Of a stretch of 54,663 nt of DNA, positions 35,865-43,591 are shown piece after piece. The stretch covers positions 1-54,663 of the forward strand of contig PLET01000050.1 of NCBI GenBank assembly GCA_003137095.1, given 5' to 3'. Each line of letters starts with the position of its first letter. Position 1 is the stretch's first letter. This DNA comes from Gammaproteobacteria bacterium. GTDB lineage: Bacteria; Pseudomonadota; Gammaproteobacteria; Steroidobacterales; Steroidobacteraceae. The notes beneath the pieces are model-generated. The model was not told the DNA's origin, ran no database searches, and worked only from the letters and a program-made list of their open reading frames with translations. The position numbers were made by a program, and so were the translations under genes.

Positions 35865-36794
35865 ATGCGCGACCCCCGCCGTTCCGCGAAGCTGACCTTT
35901 TGCCTGGCAACCGTCTACCTTGTCTGGGGATCGAGTTTTCTGTTCTCCAAGATCGCGGTCAACCACCTGCCGCCGGCGATGCTCTCCGGCGTGCGCTTCC
36001 TCACCGCCGGCGGGCTGCTCGCGGCGTGCTCGAGATTCTGGCTGCGACATTCCTGGCCGAACGGCCCGCGCGAGTGGCGCCATGTGCTGGTCGCGGGCTG
36101 CTTCATGGTGTACTTCAGCAACGGCCTCAACATCTGGGCGATCCGCTACATCCCGACCAATGAATCGGCCCTGCTCAACGGCACGGCGGCCTTCTGGATC
36201 GCGGGCCTCGGGGTGTTCGGCCGGCGCGGACATCCCCTGTCGCCGCGCGCCGTGCTCGGCCTCGTGATCGGATTCCTGGGCACGGCGCTGATGCTGGTTC
36301 CGGCCAGCTCCGTGAGCCGTTCCAGCCTCCTCGCCGAAGGGGGTGCGCTGATTGCCTGCCTGTCGTGGTCGCTCGGCACCCTCTACTACCGCAACATCGA
36401 CACGCGGCTGACTTCGCTCATGTTCACCGCCTGGCAGATGCTGATCGGCGGAGCCTTGCTTCTGACGACGGCGGTGTTGCACGGCGACGTCGCCCGTTGG
36501 ACGCCTAGCGTGCCGGGTTTAGTGGCGCTCGCGTATCTGACTTTTTTCAGCTCCTGTCTGGCGTACACCGCATACGGCTGGCTGATGCTGAACACCTCAC
36601 CGGCGATCATCGGCACCTACAGTTATGTGAATCCGGCGATCGCCGCCTATCTCGGCTGGCAGTTCCTGCACGAGAGCCTGTCCCGGGTGCAGCTGGTCGG
36701 CATGGTGATCATCATCGTGGGCGTGGCGCTGCTCACGGTGCCCGGCGGCAGCCTGATCGATCCGAAGACCCTGCAGGAGCCCAAGTCGCCCTGA
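35865..36794 (+). CDS. EamA/DMT family transporter
   Basis: 309-residue protein with ten hydrophobic helices arranged as two EamA repeats: VYLVWGSSFLFSKIAV in the first, and SYVNPAIAAYLGWQFLHE in the second. Drug/metabolite superfamily members of this type export amino acids or other metabolites. The start ATG 35865 precedes MRDPRRSAKLTFCLA; the longer frame overlaps the OPT gene. It is last in the run of three transporters. Confidence 0.9.
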   Translation: MRDPRRSAKLTFCLATVYLVWGSSFLFSKIAVNHLPPAMLSGVRFLTAGGLLAACSRFWLRHSWPNGPREWRHVLVAGCFMVYFSNGLNIWAIRYIPTNESALLNGTAAFWIAGLGVFGRRGHPLSPRAVLGLVIGFLGTALMLVPASSVSRSSLLAEGGALIACLSWSLGTLYYRNIDTRLTSLMFTAWQMLIGGALLLTTAVLHGDVARWTPSVPGLVALAYLTFFSSCLAYTAYGWLMLNTSPAIIGTYSYVNPAIAAYLGWQFLHESLSRVQLVGMVIIIVGVALLTVPGGSLIDPKTLQEPKSP

Positions 36795-36967
36795 AAGGCC
36801 GGCAATTCGCAACGGCAGTGAGGTTGCCGCCTCAGCAGCCTCCGCGGTCATTCGCCGCCAGGCCGGCAGCTCATCGATCCCGCTCGAGCACCTGTTCGAA
36901 TTGCGATCTTGCCGATGCCGCGATAATCGTGACAGCGCGCCGGCCGTGGGCGACGGATCACGTGGAA

Positions 36968-36984
36968 ATCACGGTCACCGTGAT
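36968..36984. repeat. 17-base perfect palindrome between convergent genes
   Basis: ATCACGGT-C-ACCGTGAT: 8-base arms around a single base, at the 3' end of the hydrolase gene and in the 190-base gap after the EamA gene. The one-base centre is too tight for a terminator loop, so it is more likely an operator-like site or a cruciform. The rest of the gap (36795-36967) shows no gene. Confidence 0.6.
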
Positions 36985-37862
36985 CACGGCCCCAAGGCGT
37001 GCTGTTCGGCCAGGCTGCCGGGGAATGCCAGCGCCTGCATGGGTTGCGGCAGGTCGCAGGCGCATCGATCGGGAGCAGGCAAGGGCTGGTCCGTGAACAC
37101 CGCCCACAGACTGGCGTTGGTGGCCTCGACGGCGTCGAACGGCGTGCCGTGGCGCGAGCCGCGCACCACGATGATATCGGCGGCGAGCGCGACGGCAAGC
37201 TCATGCTTTTGCGCCAATGGCGTGTAATCGTGTTCGGCTGCAATCAGCACGGTGCGGCTCTTGAGCATTGAGAGGCGCGAGGTGGCCGTCCAGCACGCCA
37301 GCGCCGCAATGATTTGCAAATAGGAAACGGCCGCCGCCGCACCGATCACGTTGACCGCCCGCTCGCGCAAGGCCTCCTGCCAGCGATGCGGGAACAATCG
37401 CGTCGCGCACATCCTGCCCATCAGCCTCATGCCAAAGATATGGATGAGCGTGGACGGCACATGGGCCTCCAGCCATTTGCGCCAATGGTCGATCTCATAG
37501 CTCGCCAGGCTGTTGATCAGGGCCAGCCGCGGCACGCATTGGGGTCGCTGCAACGCCATTTCGAGGGCCACGGCACCTCCCAGAGAAAAACCAGCAATGT
37601 TGCTTTCGGCCAGTCCCAGGTGGTCCAGGAGCGCCCACAGCGCTGCGGCGAAATTCGCGATGCTGCACTCGCCGCGCAGCGGCAGGCTATGGCCGCAACC
37701 AGGCAGATCCGGCACGATCAGGCGAAACCGGCCCTCGAGCGCCCGGACCTGCATCGCCCAGTCGGCGCCGCTGGACCCCAGGCCATGGATGAGCAGCAAG
37801 GGCACTCCGCTGCCGCGCACCAGGTAATGCAGCGCGCGGCCGTCGTAGGCCAAGCTCGCCAT
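36984..37862 (-). CDS. Alpha/beta hydrolase
   Basis: 292-residue alpha/beta hydrolase with a full triad: S93 in GFSLGG, D212 in AAEHDYTPL and H238 in GSRHGTPFDA. The oxyanion segment is LLIHGLGSSGADW, and DLPGCGHS follows. The substrate is unknown; the fold covers esterases, lipases and C-C hydrolases. The ATG at 37862 shares one base with the stop of the upstream membrane-protein gene (TGATG), so it is coupled to that gene of unknown function. Confidence 0.87.
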   Translation of the reverse strand: MASLAYDGRALHYLVRGSGVPLLLIHGLGSSGADWAMQVRALEGRFRLIVPDLPGCGHSLPLRGECSIANFAAALWALLDHLGLAESNIAGFSLGGAVALEMALQRPQCVPRLALINSLASYEIDHWRKWLEAHVPSTLIHIFGMRLMGRMCATRLFPHRWQEALRERAVNVIGAAAAVSYLQIIAALACWTATSRLSMLKSRTVLIAAEHDYTPLAQKHELAVALAADIIVVRGSRHGTPFDAVEATNASLWAVFTDQPLPAPDRCACDLPQPMQALAFPGSLAEQHALGP

Positions 37863-38392
37863 CACCTCTCGGGCGCAGTTGCGACAACCGCTGCCGGGGC
37901 GGCAGCCGCAATGCCGGCGCTGCTCGATGTCGCACCCGGCGGTTCGTGTGCCCGCCCCGCCTGCCATCCGACGATGATCAGTTGGCCCAGCAGCAGGAAC
38001 AGCACATAGAACACGACCAGCGGTATTTTTTCATGCGCCGGCCGATCCGTTGCCACCGCACCCTGTGCCGGCATCGGCCGGGACTGCCAGGCCGATTGTT
38101 GCGGCGATGTTTGCGGCGGCAGAAGCGCAACCAGGCGATCGGCGATCGCCGCCGGAGCCGGCCGCGCCGACAGGCCCTCCGGCAATGCAGCGATCAGATC
38201 GGCCAGTTCCCGCGCGGCGGCCGGCTTGGGCATGCGGCTCCAATTTCCGGCCTGTTCCCAGGGATCGAGATCTTGGCGCGCGAGCGCAGACAGGACACTC
38301 AGCATCGTGCCGCTCTTCTCGTCGCCGATGAGGCCATACAGGAACGGTTGCAGCTCCGCGCCGAACACCGGCCGTGCGACCAGGCGCGTCAC
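37862..38392 (-). CDS. Unknown protein with C-terminal membrane helix
   Basis: 176-residue protein from GTG 38392. The N-terminal part is soluble and helical (LSALARQDLDPWEQAGNW, then AARELADLIAAL). A linker rich in Pro, Gln and Ala leads to one strongly hydrophobic helix (IPLVVFYVLFLLLGQLIIVG) near residues 124-143. The tail is rich in alanine and proline. The N-terminal pattern resembles hypothetical proteins I know from other proteobacteria, without a known function. Its start overlaps the upstream 60-residue ORF (GTGA) and its stop overlaps the hydrolase start, so it is the middle of a coupled trio. Confidence 0.65.
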   Translation of the reverse strand: MTRLVARPVFGAELQPFLYGLIGDEKSGTMLSVLSALARQDLDPWEQAGNWSRMPKPAAARELADLIAALPEGLSARPAPAAIADRLVALLPPQTSPQQSAWQSRPMPAQGAVATDRPAHEKIPLVVFYVLFLLLGQLIIVGWQAGRAHEPPGATSSSAGIAAAAPAAVVATAPER

Positions 38393-38571
38393 TTGAGGCG
38401 GATTCCCGAGCCATCGCCGGCGAGCGCCGCGGAATCGCCGCGCAATTTGCCGTTCGCGACTTCGAATCTGATTCCTGGTTTGACGCGCGATTCGGTGCCC
38501 TTGCGCCGGGGAATGGATGGATCGGTGACCGCGCGATGTGCGACAGGCGATGCAAGATGTAAAGTTGACAT
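38389..38571 (-). CDS. Small hypothetical protein (60 residues)
   Basis: Minus-strand ORF from ATG 38571 opening MSTLHLASPVAHRAV, with an AGGAG about 12 bases before the start. It is basic in the middle (IPRRKGTESRVKPG) and has no membrane segment. The stop overlaps the next gene's GTG (GTGA), the junction style seen at many real gene borders here. I do not recognise a family. It could also be an untranslated leader; confidence is modest. Confidence 0.4.
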   Translation of the reverse strand: MSTLHLASPVAHRAVTDPSIPRRKGTESRVKPGIRFEVANGKLRGDSAALAGDGSGIRLK

Positions 38572-38664
38572 GGGGTTTTCGGGCTCCTGGCTCGCGAAGT
38601 GGCGCGATGCCTCGCTTGGAGTTTCCGCGGGCAGATTATCGCCCTGACGTCGCAGCGTCGGTGC

Positions 38665-38690
38665 GGCCGCGCACTTAAGCGCACGCGGCC
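38665..38690. repeat. G+C-rich hairpin upstream of BON gene
   Basis: GGCCGCG (38665-38671) pairs with CGCGGCC (38684-38690) around a 12-base loop containing GCGC elements and CTTAAG. It sits in the 199-base divergent gap between the 60-residue ORF and the BON gene. It may be a terminator, an operator or an mRNA leader structure. Confidence 0.4.
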
Positions 38691-38770
38691 TTACTCTCGG
38701 TGTGCTAGCGAACGGACACCGCGACGCAAAGAGACCAATCTCCTTCAAGGCGGGCATTATCGAGGACCAC

Positions 38771-39418
38771 ATGAAAACGGATTCGGAAATTCAGCAGGAC
38801 GTGGCGGACGAACTCAACTGGGATGCTGCGATCGATGCGTCCAAAGTCGAGGTCACCGTGAAGGACAGCCTCGTGACGCTGGGCGGTCAGGTCAGCACGT
38901 TGTGGGAAAAATGGGAAGCGGAACAGGCCGTACAACGTGTGGCTGGCGTGAGGTCCGTCGTCATCAAACTCGACGTGGCGCCGCTCGACGCGCACAGCGA
39001 CGCAGACATTGCAAAGGCGGCACAAAATGTTCTCTCATGGGTGTCCGGCATGCCCAAGGATTCCATCAGGATCCAGGTGGAGAACAGCTGGGTGACGCTG
39101 TCGGGTACGGTGGATTGGGATTACCAGCGGCGCAAGGCGTGCAGTGCGGTGCGCTACCTGTCGGGGGTCAAGGGCATCACGGACGACATCTCCATCAAGT
39201 CGGACAGTCCCGCGGGTGAGATCAAGGAGGATATCGAAGCCGCCTTGGAGCGCCGCTTGGACGCCGACGAACAGAACATCGTGGTCAGCGTCAGCGGCAA
39301 GAACGTCACGCTGTCGGGCACCGTGACCAGCTGGTGGCAGCGGGATCGCGCCTTCGATTCCGCCTGGAATGCTCCGGGCGTGGAACAGGTCACCGACCAC
39401 ATGGTCATCAGCTATTGA
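38771..39418 (+). CDS. Triple BON-domain protein
   Basis: 215-residue protein with three BON repeats (about 1-70, 75-142 and 148-215). Each has the alternating pattern of a helix, then VTVKDSLVTLGGQV, IQVENSWVTLSGTVDW or VSVSGKNVTLSGTV, then a helix with a conserved W and a GV..V ending. BON domains bind membranes or lipids; cytoplasmic three-BON proteins occur with stress and osmotic genes. There is no signal peptide, so it is probably cytosolic. It overlaps the next gene at TGATG and lies near csbD, pointing to a general stress function (inference). Confidence 0.88.
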   Translation: MKTDSEIQQDVADELNWDAAIDASKVEVTVKDSLVTLGGQVSTLWEKWEAEQAVQRVAGVRSVVIKLDVAPLDAHSDADIAKAAQNVLSWVSGMPKDSIRIQVENSWVTLSGTVDWDYQRRKACSAVRYLSGVKGITDDISIKSDSPAGEIKEDIEAALERRLDADEQNIVVSVSGKNVTLSGTVTSWWQRDRAFDSAWNAPGVEQVTDHMVISY

Positions 39419-39927
39419 TGGGAAATTCCAGCCGCACCGGCACAGTCGCGATGACTCGCCCAGCGGGCGCGCTCAGTGCGGCGCGTACGGCGGCCCGCCG
39501 CCGCGCGCTTCGCATAGCGGCGGGCGGCTTGTACGGCTTGGGGTGGTTGGGTTCCGCGACGGCGGCCCCGCCCGCCGGCCGCCCGCTGCCGGTGACGGCG
39601 GGCCAGCCGGCGCCGCAGCCGGCGCGGGACTTCTCCCTCATGAATGTCCGTGCCTCGGCGGCGCCCCCGATTGCGTTCCCCGCGCTGTTCCAGGGTTCGG
39701 GTGCTTCCAGGGCGGATGCGGCGCGGGACGATCGCAGTGCGCCGGCCGCATTGGGCGGCGTCGAGCTGCCGTTCCAATCGGCGAGTTCGGTGGAAAAACT
39801 TGCGCGGGCGGTGCATCGCGACGGACTGCCGATCGCGCGGCTCTGGGAGACGCCATCGACCCTACTCAGCATCGGGCTGAATCGCCGTGGCAAGCCGGGC
39901 ATTTGGATCAACAAGAAAATCCACTGA
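39418..39927 (+). CDS. Hypothetical exported protein
   Basis: 169 residues from ATG 39418, which shares a base with the BON stop. An internal ATG at 39451 gives a better export signal: basic stretch (AARTAARRRALRIAAGG), hydrophobic core and TATAAPPA cleavage-like site. The middle is proline- and alanine-rich. The C-terminus (EKLARAVHRDGLPIARLWE, then LNRRGKPGIWINK) looks like a small conserved domain. I know no function. The coupling to the BON gene suggests a shared stress role. Confidence 0.55.
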   Translation: MGNSSRTGTVAMTRPAGALSAARTAARRRALRIAAGGLYGLGWLGSATAAPPAGRPLPVTAGQPAPQPARDFSLMNVRASAAPPIAFPALFQGSGASRADAARDDRSAPAALGGVELPFQSASSVEKLARAVHRDGLPIARLWETPSTLLSIGLNRRGKPGIWINKKIH

Positions 39928-39951
39928 CGCATCGATGGAATCGAGTCTCGG

Positions 39952-39999
39952 CAACACATCGAGCTTCAACAACACATCGGGTTTTTCGGCAACACACAC
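39952..39999 (+). repeat. Three imperfect CAACACATCG repeats in csbD leader
   Basis: CAACACATCG occurs at 39952-39961 and 39970-39979, and CAACACACAC at 39990-39999, spaced 18 and 20 bases apart. They lie in the short gap just before csbD, so they would fall in its mRNA leader or promoter. Significance is unknown. Confidence 0.5.
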
Positions 40000-40013
40000 G
40001 ACGAGGTATCAGC

Positions 40014-40187
40014 ATGGATAGGAATCGCATCGAAGGCGCGGCCAAACAGGCAAAAGGAACGATCAAGGAGGCCGTGGGCAAAACCGTCGGTGATGCCAAA
40101 TTGACGGCTGAAGGCAAGGAGGACAAGGTCGATGGCCGTATTCAAAATGCCATCGGCGGCCTGAAGGACACCCTGAACAAGAAATAG
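40014..40187 (+). CDS. CsbD-like stress protein
   Basis: 57-residue hydrophilic protein opening MDRNRIEGAAKQAKGTIKEAVG and containing DGRIQNAIGG, the CsbD signature. CsbD-like proteins are highly induced general stress proteins of unknown mechanism, known from Bacillus and common in proteobacteria. A GAGG lies about 9 bases before the ATG. It is located with a BON-domain gene, a usual stress pairing. Confidence 0.9.
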   Translation: MDRNRIEGAAKQAKGTIKEAVGKTVGDAKLTAEGKEDKVDGRIQNAIGGLKDTLNKK

Positions 40188-40234
40188 CTTTGCAAAGGGC
40201 AGGGAGGAGAGCACCGCTCTCCTCCCTGAACGGG

Positions 40235-40627
40235 TCAGTGCTTGACCTCGGTGACGTGGCCGCGCCCGTCGCGCTGTTCATTACCCTTGAAACCGGCCTT
40301 GACCCGCTTCGATGCCTCGGCCTTCTCCCCCCGATTCGGCAGCTGGCCCTTGTAGCCATGTTCCGGATGATAACTGTTGTTCACGTCGCCGCGGAAATCA
40401 CTGCTGCCGTGAAACCACGGCCCCGCGCCGATGAACACAGCGCCATTGAACCATTCCGGACCGTAATAGCCCGAAGGCGCGCAGCTGTAAGGAGCGGCGT
40501 CATAGTAGCCGTAGGGACATTCGGGGGCGACGCCGATGTTGATGTTCACCTGTGCCTGCGCCTCGGGCAGGTTGGCCATGCAGGCAGCCGCGACGGCAGC
40601 CATCGCCAGAAATTTCAATCCGTTCAT
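40235..40627 (-). CDS. Small secreted protein, tyrosine/glycine-rich
   Basis: 130-residue protein with a clear signal peptide (MNGLKFLAMAAVAAACMANLPEAQA; residues 1-25) and likely cleavage after AQA. The mature part has CPYGYYDAAPYSCAPSGYYG, with two cysteines and repeated GYY, then GPWFHG, and a polar basic C-terminus. Similar short secreted proteins are frequent in proteobacteria, without known function. AAGGTGA lies before the ATG at 40627. It is convergent with csbD, with 47 bases between the stops. Confidence 0.75.
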   Translation of the reverse strand: MNGLKFLAMAAVAAACMANLPEAQAQVNINIGVAPECPYGYYDAAPYSCAPSGYYGPEWFNGAVFIGAGPWFHGSSDFRGDVNNSYHPEHGYKGQLPNRGEKAEASKRVKAGFKGNEQRDGRGHVTEVKH

Positions 40628-40723
40628 GAGTTCACCTTGGGGCTTGAGAGTGGAACCCGAGGTTGCCATCGCGCCGCTGCGCGGTCTGTCTGGTAGCGAA
40701 CCTCCGGAATCCGCTCCCAAGGA

Positions 40724-41122
40724 TCACCAGCCGCGGAACTTGGGCGCCGAATCGTTCAATTCGTAGTAATCGGACTTGTCGGCGACGAAGATGTGTCTTT
40801 CGACGGTTATCCCCGTGGGCGCATCGAGCGTGCCGGCCATGATGCTGGTGGCATCGCCCCCCAACTCGCGCCAGAACAGGTTGCCGCCGCAGCGGTTGCA
40901 AAAGCCGCGTTCGGCGCTGTCGGAGGAGCGGTACCAATGGAGCGTGGCCGAGTCGATGAGCGCTAGGGCCGTGGACGGCACGCTGGTGGCGGCGACATGG
41001 TGGCCGCTGGTGCGGCGGCACTGCGAACAGTGGCAGGCGATCACGCCGCGCAGCGGCCCGCTGATTTCGTAGCGCACGCCGCCGCACAGGCAGCGGCCGG
41101 TATGCGTGGGCTGTTGCGCCAT
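40724..41122 (-). CDS. GFA family (Mss4-like) zinc protein
   Basis: 132-residue protein of the glutathione-dependent formaldehyde-activating family. The zinc sites are C11 and C13 (GRCLCGGVRYEISG), C30, C32 and C35 (CHCSQCRR), and C75 and C78 (CNRCGG). Most members are not proven formaldehyde enzymes, so the reaction is open. It is divergent from the NRDE gene with 102 bases between starts. Confidence 0.9.
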   Translation of the reverse strand: MAQQPTHTGRCLCGGVRYEISGPLRGVIACHCSQCRRTSGHHVAATSVPSTALALIDSATLHWYRSSDSAERGFCNRCGGNLFWRELGGDATSIMAGTLDAPTGITVERHIFVADKSDYYELNDSAPKFRGW

Positions 41123-41224
41123 GGACGGATCTTAACCGCGCCGCGGCCGGGCTCCAACCACACGGGCAGATTGACTATTCGGCCATGCCGGCCAACAGTG
41201 GCGATCTTGGAGGGACAATCGGCC

Positions 41225-41986
41225 ATGTGTCTGGTTCTGCTGGTTTGGCGCGTCCATCCGGAATTCCCCTGCGTGCTTGCGGCCAACCGCGACGAATTTC
41301 ACGATCGGCCGACGGCCGACGCGGATTGGTGGCCCGGCGATGCCGGGATTCTTGCCGGACGGGATCTGAAGGCCGGCGGCACGTGGCTCGGAGTGACCCG
41401 GCAGGGACGGTTCGCGGCACTGACGAACTATCGCGATGCGCGGTTGCCGCGCACCGGGGTGCACAGCCGCGGCGAACTGGTAACCGAACTGCTGCAGAGC
41501 GGCCGCTCGGTGGCCGACGGCCTGTCGTACCTGCGTGAGGTGGCCGCCGGCTACAACCCGTTCAACATCCTCTTCAGCGACGGCGAGCGGCTCGGCATCC
41601 ACGAGAGCGTGGTCGGTGAAGGCCGTGAGCTCGGGCCCGGCATTTATGGCCTGTCGAATCATCTGCTCGACACGCCCTGGCCGAAGGTGCGCAACGCCAA
41701 ATCACGACTCGCCGCGGTGCTCGCCGACGTAGACGATGAAGCCGCGGTGTTGCGATTGCTGCGGGACGACCGGCCGGCACCCGACGCGGAGCTGCCGCGC
41801 ACCGGCATTGGCATCGAATGGGAACGTCTGCTGTCGAGTGCGTTCATACGCACCGACGGTTACGGCACGCGCAGTTCCAGCTATTTTCGTGTCGACAGCC
41901 GGGGCCGGGCGATTTTCGACGAATGGTCCTGGGATCGCGACGGCCGGGAACGCGGCCGTCAAAGCCATCGGTTCCAGGTGACATAA
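41225..41986 (+). CDS. NRDE/TANGO2 family protein
   Basis: 253-residue protein opening MCLVLLVWRVHPEFPCVLAANRDEFHDRP (residues 1-29), with the NRDE motif and an N-terminal cysteine right after Met, as in Ntn-hydrolase-like TANGO2 proteins. Further family elements are GGTWLGVTRQGRFAALTNYR, GYNPFNIL, YGLSNHLLDTPWPKV and TRSSSYF. GGAGGG lies about 11 bases before the ATG. The family is linked to haem or lipid metabolism, but the biochemical role in bacteria is unknown. Confidence 0.9.
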   Translation: MCLVLLVWRVHPEFPCVLAANRDEFHDRPTADADWWPGDAGILAGRDLKAGGTWLGVTRQGRFAALTNYRDARLPRTGVHSRGELVTELLQSGRSVADGLSYLREVAAGYNPFNILFSDGERLGIHESVVGEGRELGPGIYGLSNHLLDTPWPKVRNAKSRLAAVLADVDDEAAVLRLLRDDRPAPDAELPRTGIGIEWERLLSSAFIRTDGYGTRSSSYFRVDSRGRAIFDEWSWDRDGRERGRQSHRFQVT

Positions 41987-42073
41987 CGGGGTGACGCGGG
42001 CCGGCGGAGCCCGGCGGGCCGGCATTGTGAGAAGATGTCCGGCGAACGCCGGCACATCAACGAAGAGGATGGC

Positions 42074-42520
42074 ATGGCCGTGAAATCCGCGCATTGGCGA
42101 TTGAACGAAGGCGAGGTGTCGAGCGAAGTGATCGACGGCGAATTGATCGTCATGCACCATAAGTTGGGCAGGTATTACTCGAGTGCGGGCATCGGAGCGC
42201 TGGTGTGGACCTGCCTGGTCGACGGACTGTCGACGCAAGCCACCTGCGAAGCGGTGGCCGGTCGCTGCGGCGTGTCGCCGCAGGCGATCGCAGGCGATAT
42301 CCAGGCCTTCATCGCGAGCCTCGTGGAGGAGCAGTTGCTGCAGGAATCCATCGCGGACACGGAGGCGCCCGTCACGGTCGCCGCTCGCGGCGGGGCCCTG
42401 GCTTATGCCAGGCCGCAGTTGCAGGTGTACACCGATATGAAGGATCTGCTGCAGCTCAATCCCATCCACGATGTGAGCGAGGAAGGCTGGCCGACGCGGC
42501 CGACTGCTGACAAAGTCTAG
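42074..42520 (+). CDS. PqqD-like protein with leader-like C-terminal tail
   Basis: 148 residues from ATG 42074 (GAAGAGG just upstream); ATG 42035 is an alternative. Residues about 1-92 match the PqqD winged-helix fold used as a RiPP recognition element: GELIVMHHKLGRYYSSAGIGALVW, helix-rich wing, then a helix ending VEEQLL. A linker is followed by a conserved-looking tail (109-140) with Y111-A-R-P-Q-L116, then YTDMKDLLQLNPIHDV and EEGWP. YxxPxL is the leader motif that RRE proteins bind in lasso-peptide systems. No RiPP precursor or modifying enzyme is nearby. Function unknown; see findings. Confidence 0.8.
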   Translation: MAVKSAHWRLNEGEVSSEVIDGELIVMHHKLGRYYSSAGIGALVWTCLVDGLSTQATCEAVAGRCGVSPQAIAGDIQAFIASLVEEQLLQESIADTEAPVTVAARGGALAYARPQLQVYTDMKDLLQLNPIHDVSEEGWPTRPTADKV

Positions 42521-42557
42521 GCGACTGTCGGGGTAGGGGGCGCGAGCCGCGTTGCGG

Positions 42558-42932
42558 TCAGCCGCGCTTGACGATGACCTCGACGCGGCCTTTCGGGCCG
42601 ATGAACCGGGAACCCACGAAGCTCACCACGCTGACCAACGCGGCGGTCCAGAATGCGGCCCAAAACCCGGCGACGTGCATGCCCGGCAGCATCCACGCGA
42701 CCAGCGCGACCATGCCGGCGTTGATGATGAGCAGGAACAGGCCCAGGGTCACCAGAGTCATCGGCAAGGTCAGCAAGATGGCGATGGGCCGCACGATGGC
42801 ATTGACCACGCCGAGCAGCAGGCCGGCGAGGATCAGGGTGGACGGTGTGTCGATGGAGACGCCCTTGACCCACAGAGTCGACAGCCACAGCCCCAGCGCG
42901 GCGATCGCGGCACGGATGAGAAAACCGAGCAT
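42558..42932 (-). CDS. Holin-superfamily-IV-type membrane protein
   Basis: 124-residue protein with four hydrophobic helices and the sequence pattern GVVNAIVRPIAILLTLPMTLVTLG, typical of the phage holin family IV / YvlD-like proteins. No phage genes are nearby, so it is a chromosomal membrane protein of unknown function. GGGAGG precedes the ATG at 42932. It ends 37 bases after the convergent PqqD-like gene. Confidence 0.85.
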   Translation of the reverse strand: MLGFLIRAAIAALGLWLSTLWVKGVSIDTPSTLILAGLLLGVVNAIVRPIAILLTLPMTLVTLGLFLLIINAGMVALVAWMLPGMHVAGFWAAFWTAALVSVVSFVGSRFIGPKGRVEVIVKRG

Positions 42933-42997
42933 GACAACCTCCCCGGAGACGTTCCGGCACAGGGACGTTATGCCGCCGGATCGGGCAATATCAAGGT

Positions 42998-43525
42998 TTA
43001 GAAATCCAGGCCGGGCAACGGCGGGTCTCGGGGCGGATCGGCCCGTTTGGCACGGACTTTGCGGGCATCCGGTGGATTCTCCAGCGTGACCTTGATCCGC
43101 GCCATCCAACGTTCCCAGCCGATGCGAATCCGCCCATAGGTCTGATCCCAGGCCGCAGCCTCCGGGATGCCGGAGCCCAGCAGCCTGAGGGAGGTCATGC
43201 CGTCCGCCTTGCGCACGTCCAGCATGAAATCATCGACGACTGCGCTGTTGCTCGGAGGGAAATCGTCGCCCCGCAGATAAATGAGCCGCAGACGCCGGTT
43301 GAGGTCGAACACGTCGATATGCGCTTCGCGGCTGCCGGAACCGCGCTTGCCCATGCGGTAGACGCCGCCCTTGCGCGCATCGATCTCCGCCTCATTGCCC
43401 GACCAGATCCTGATCAAGGCGGGTTCCGTCAGGGCGAGCCAGACCCGCGCGGGCGGTGCGTTGACCTCCACCAGATGTGCGTAACCGCGGGTTCCGGAGC
43501 GGTCAGGTTTTCGGACTACGTTCAT
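42998..43525 (-). CDS. SRPBCC/AHSA1-like protein
   Basis: 175-residue protein with an AHSA1-type START-like fold: AHLVEVNAPPARVWLALTEPALIRIW at the N-terminus, GGVYRMG, then LRLIYLRG and GWERWMARIK at the end of the domain. The last 25 residues are proline- and charge-rich. Such proteins bind hydrophobic ligands or act as co-factors; the ligand is unknown. It lies 65 bases from the holin-type gene and is transcribed in the same direction. Confidence 0.75.
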   Translation of the reverse strand: MNVVRKPDRSGTRGYAHLVEVNAPPARVWLALTEPALIRIWSGNEAEIDARKGGVYRMGKRGSGSREAHIDVFDLNRRLRLIYLRGDDFPPSNSAVVDDFMLDVRKADGMTSLRLLGSGIPEAAAWDQTYGRIRIGWERWMARIKVTLENPPDARKVRAKRADPPRDPPLPGLDF

Positions 43526-43559
43526 TGGCGCAGGTTAGCGGCAAATCGCATGACGGAAC

Positions 43560-43568
43560 TGCTAGAAT
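43560..43568 (+). promoter_or_regulatory. Possible extended -10 promoter of MAPEG gene
   Basis: TGCTAGAAT carries the extended -10 TG and a TAGAAT hexamer (five of six to TATAAT) 24 bases before the MAPEG start. No clear -35 element is visible, which is usual for extended -10 promoters. Confidence 0.35.
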
Positions 43569-43591
43569 TTAACAAGACGGGAGGAAGTTTC

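Noticed and set aside
42558..42932. Prophage remnant suggested by a holin-like protein
   Set aside because: No other phage genes nearby; this holin-IV group is common as a chromosomal membrane protein.
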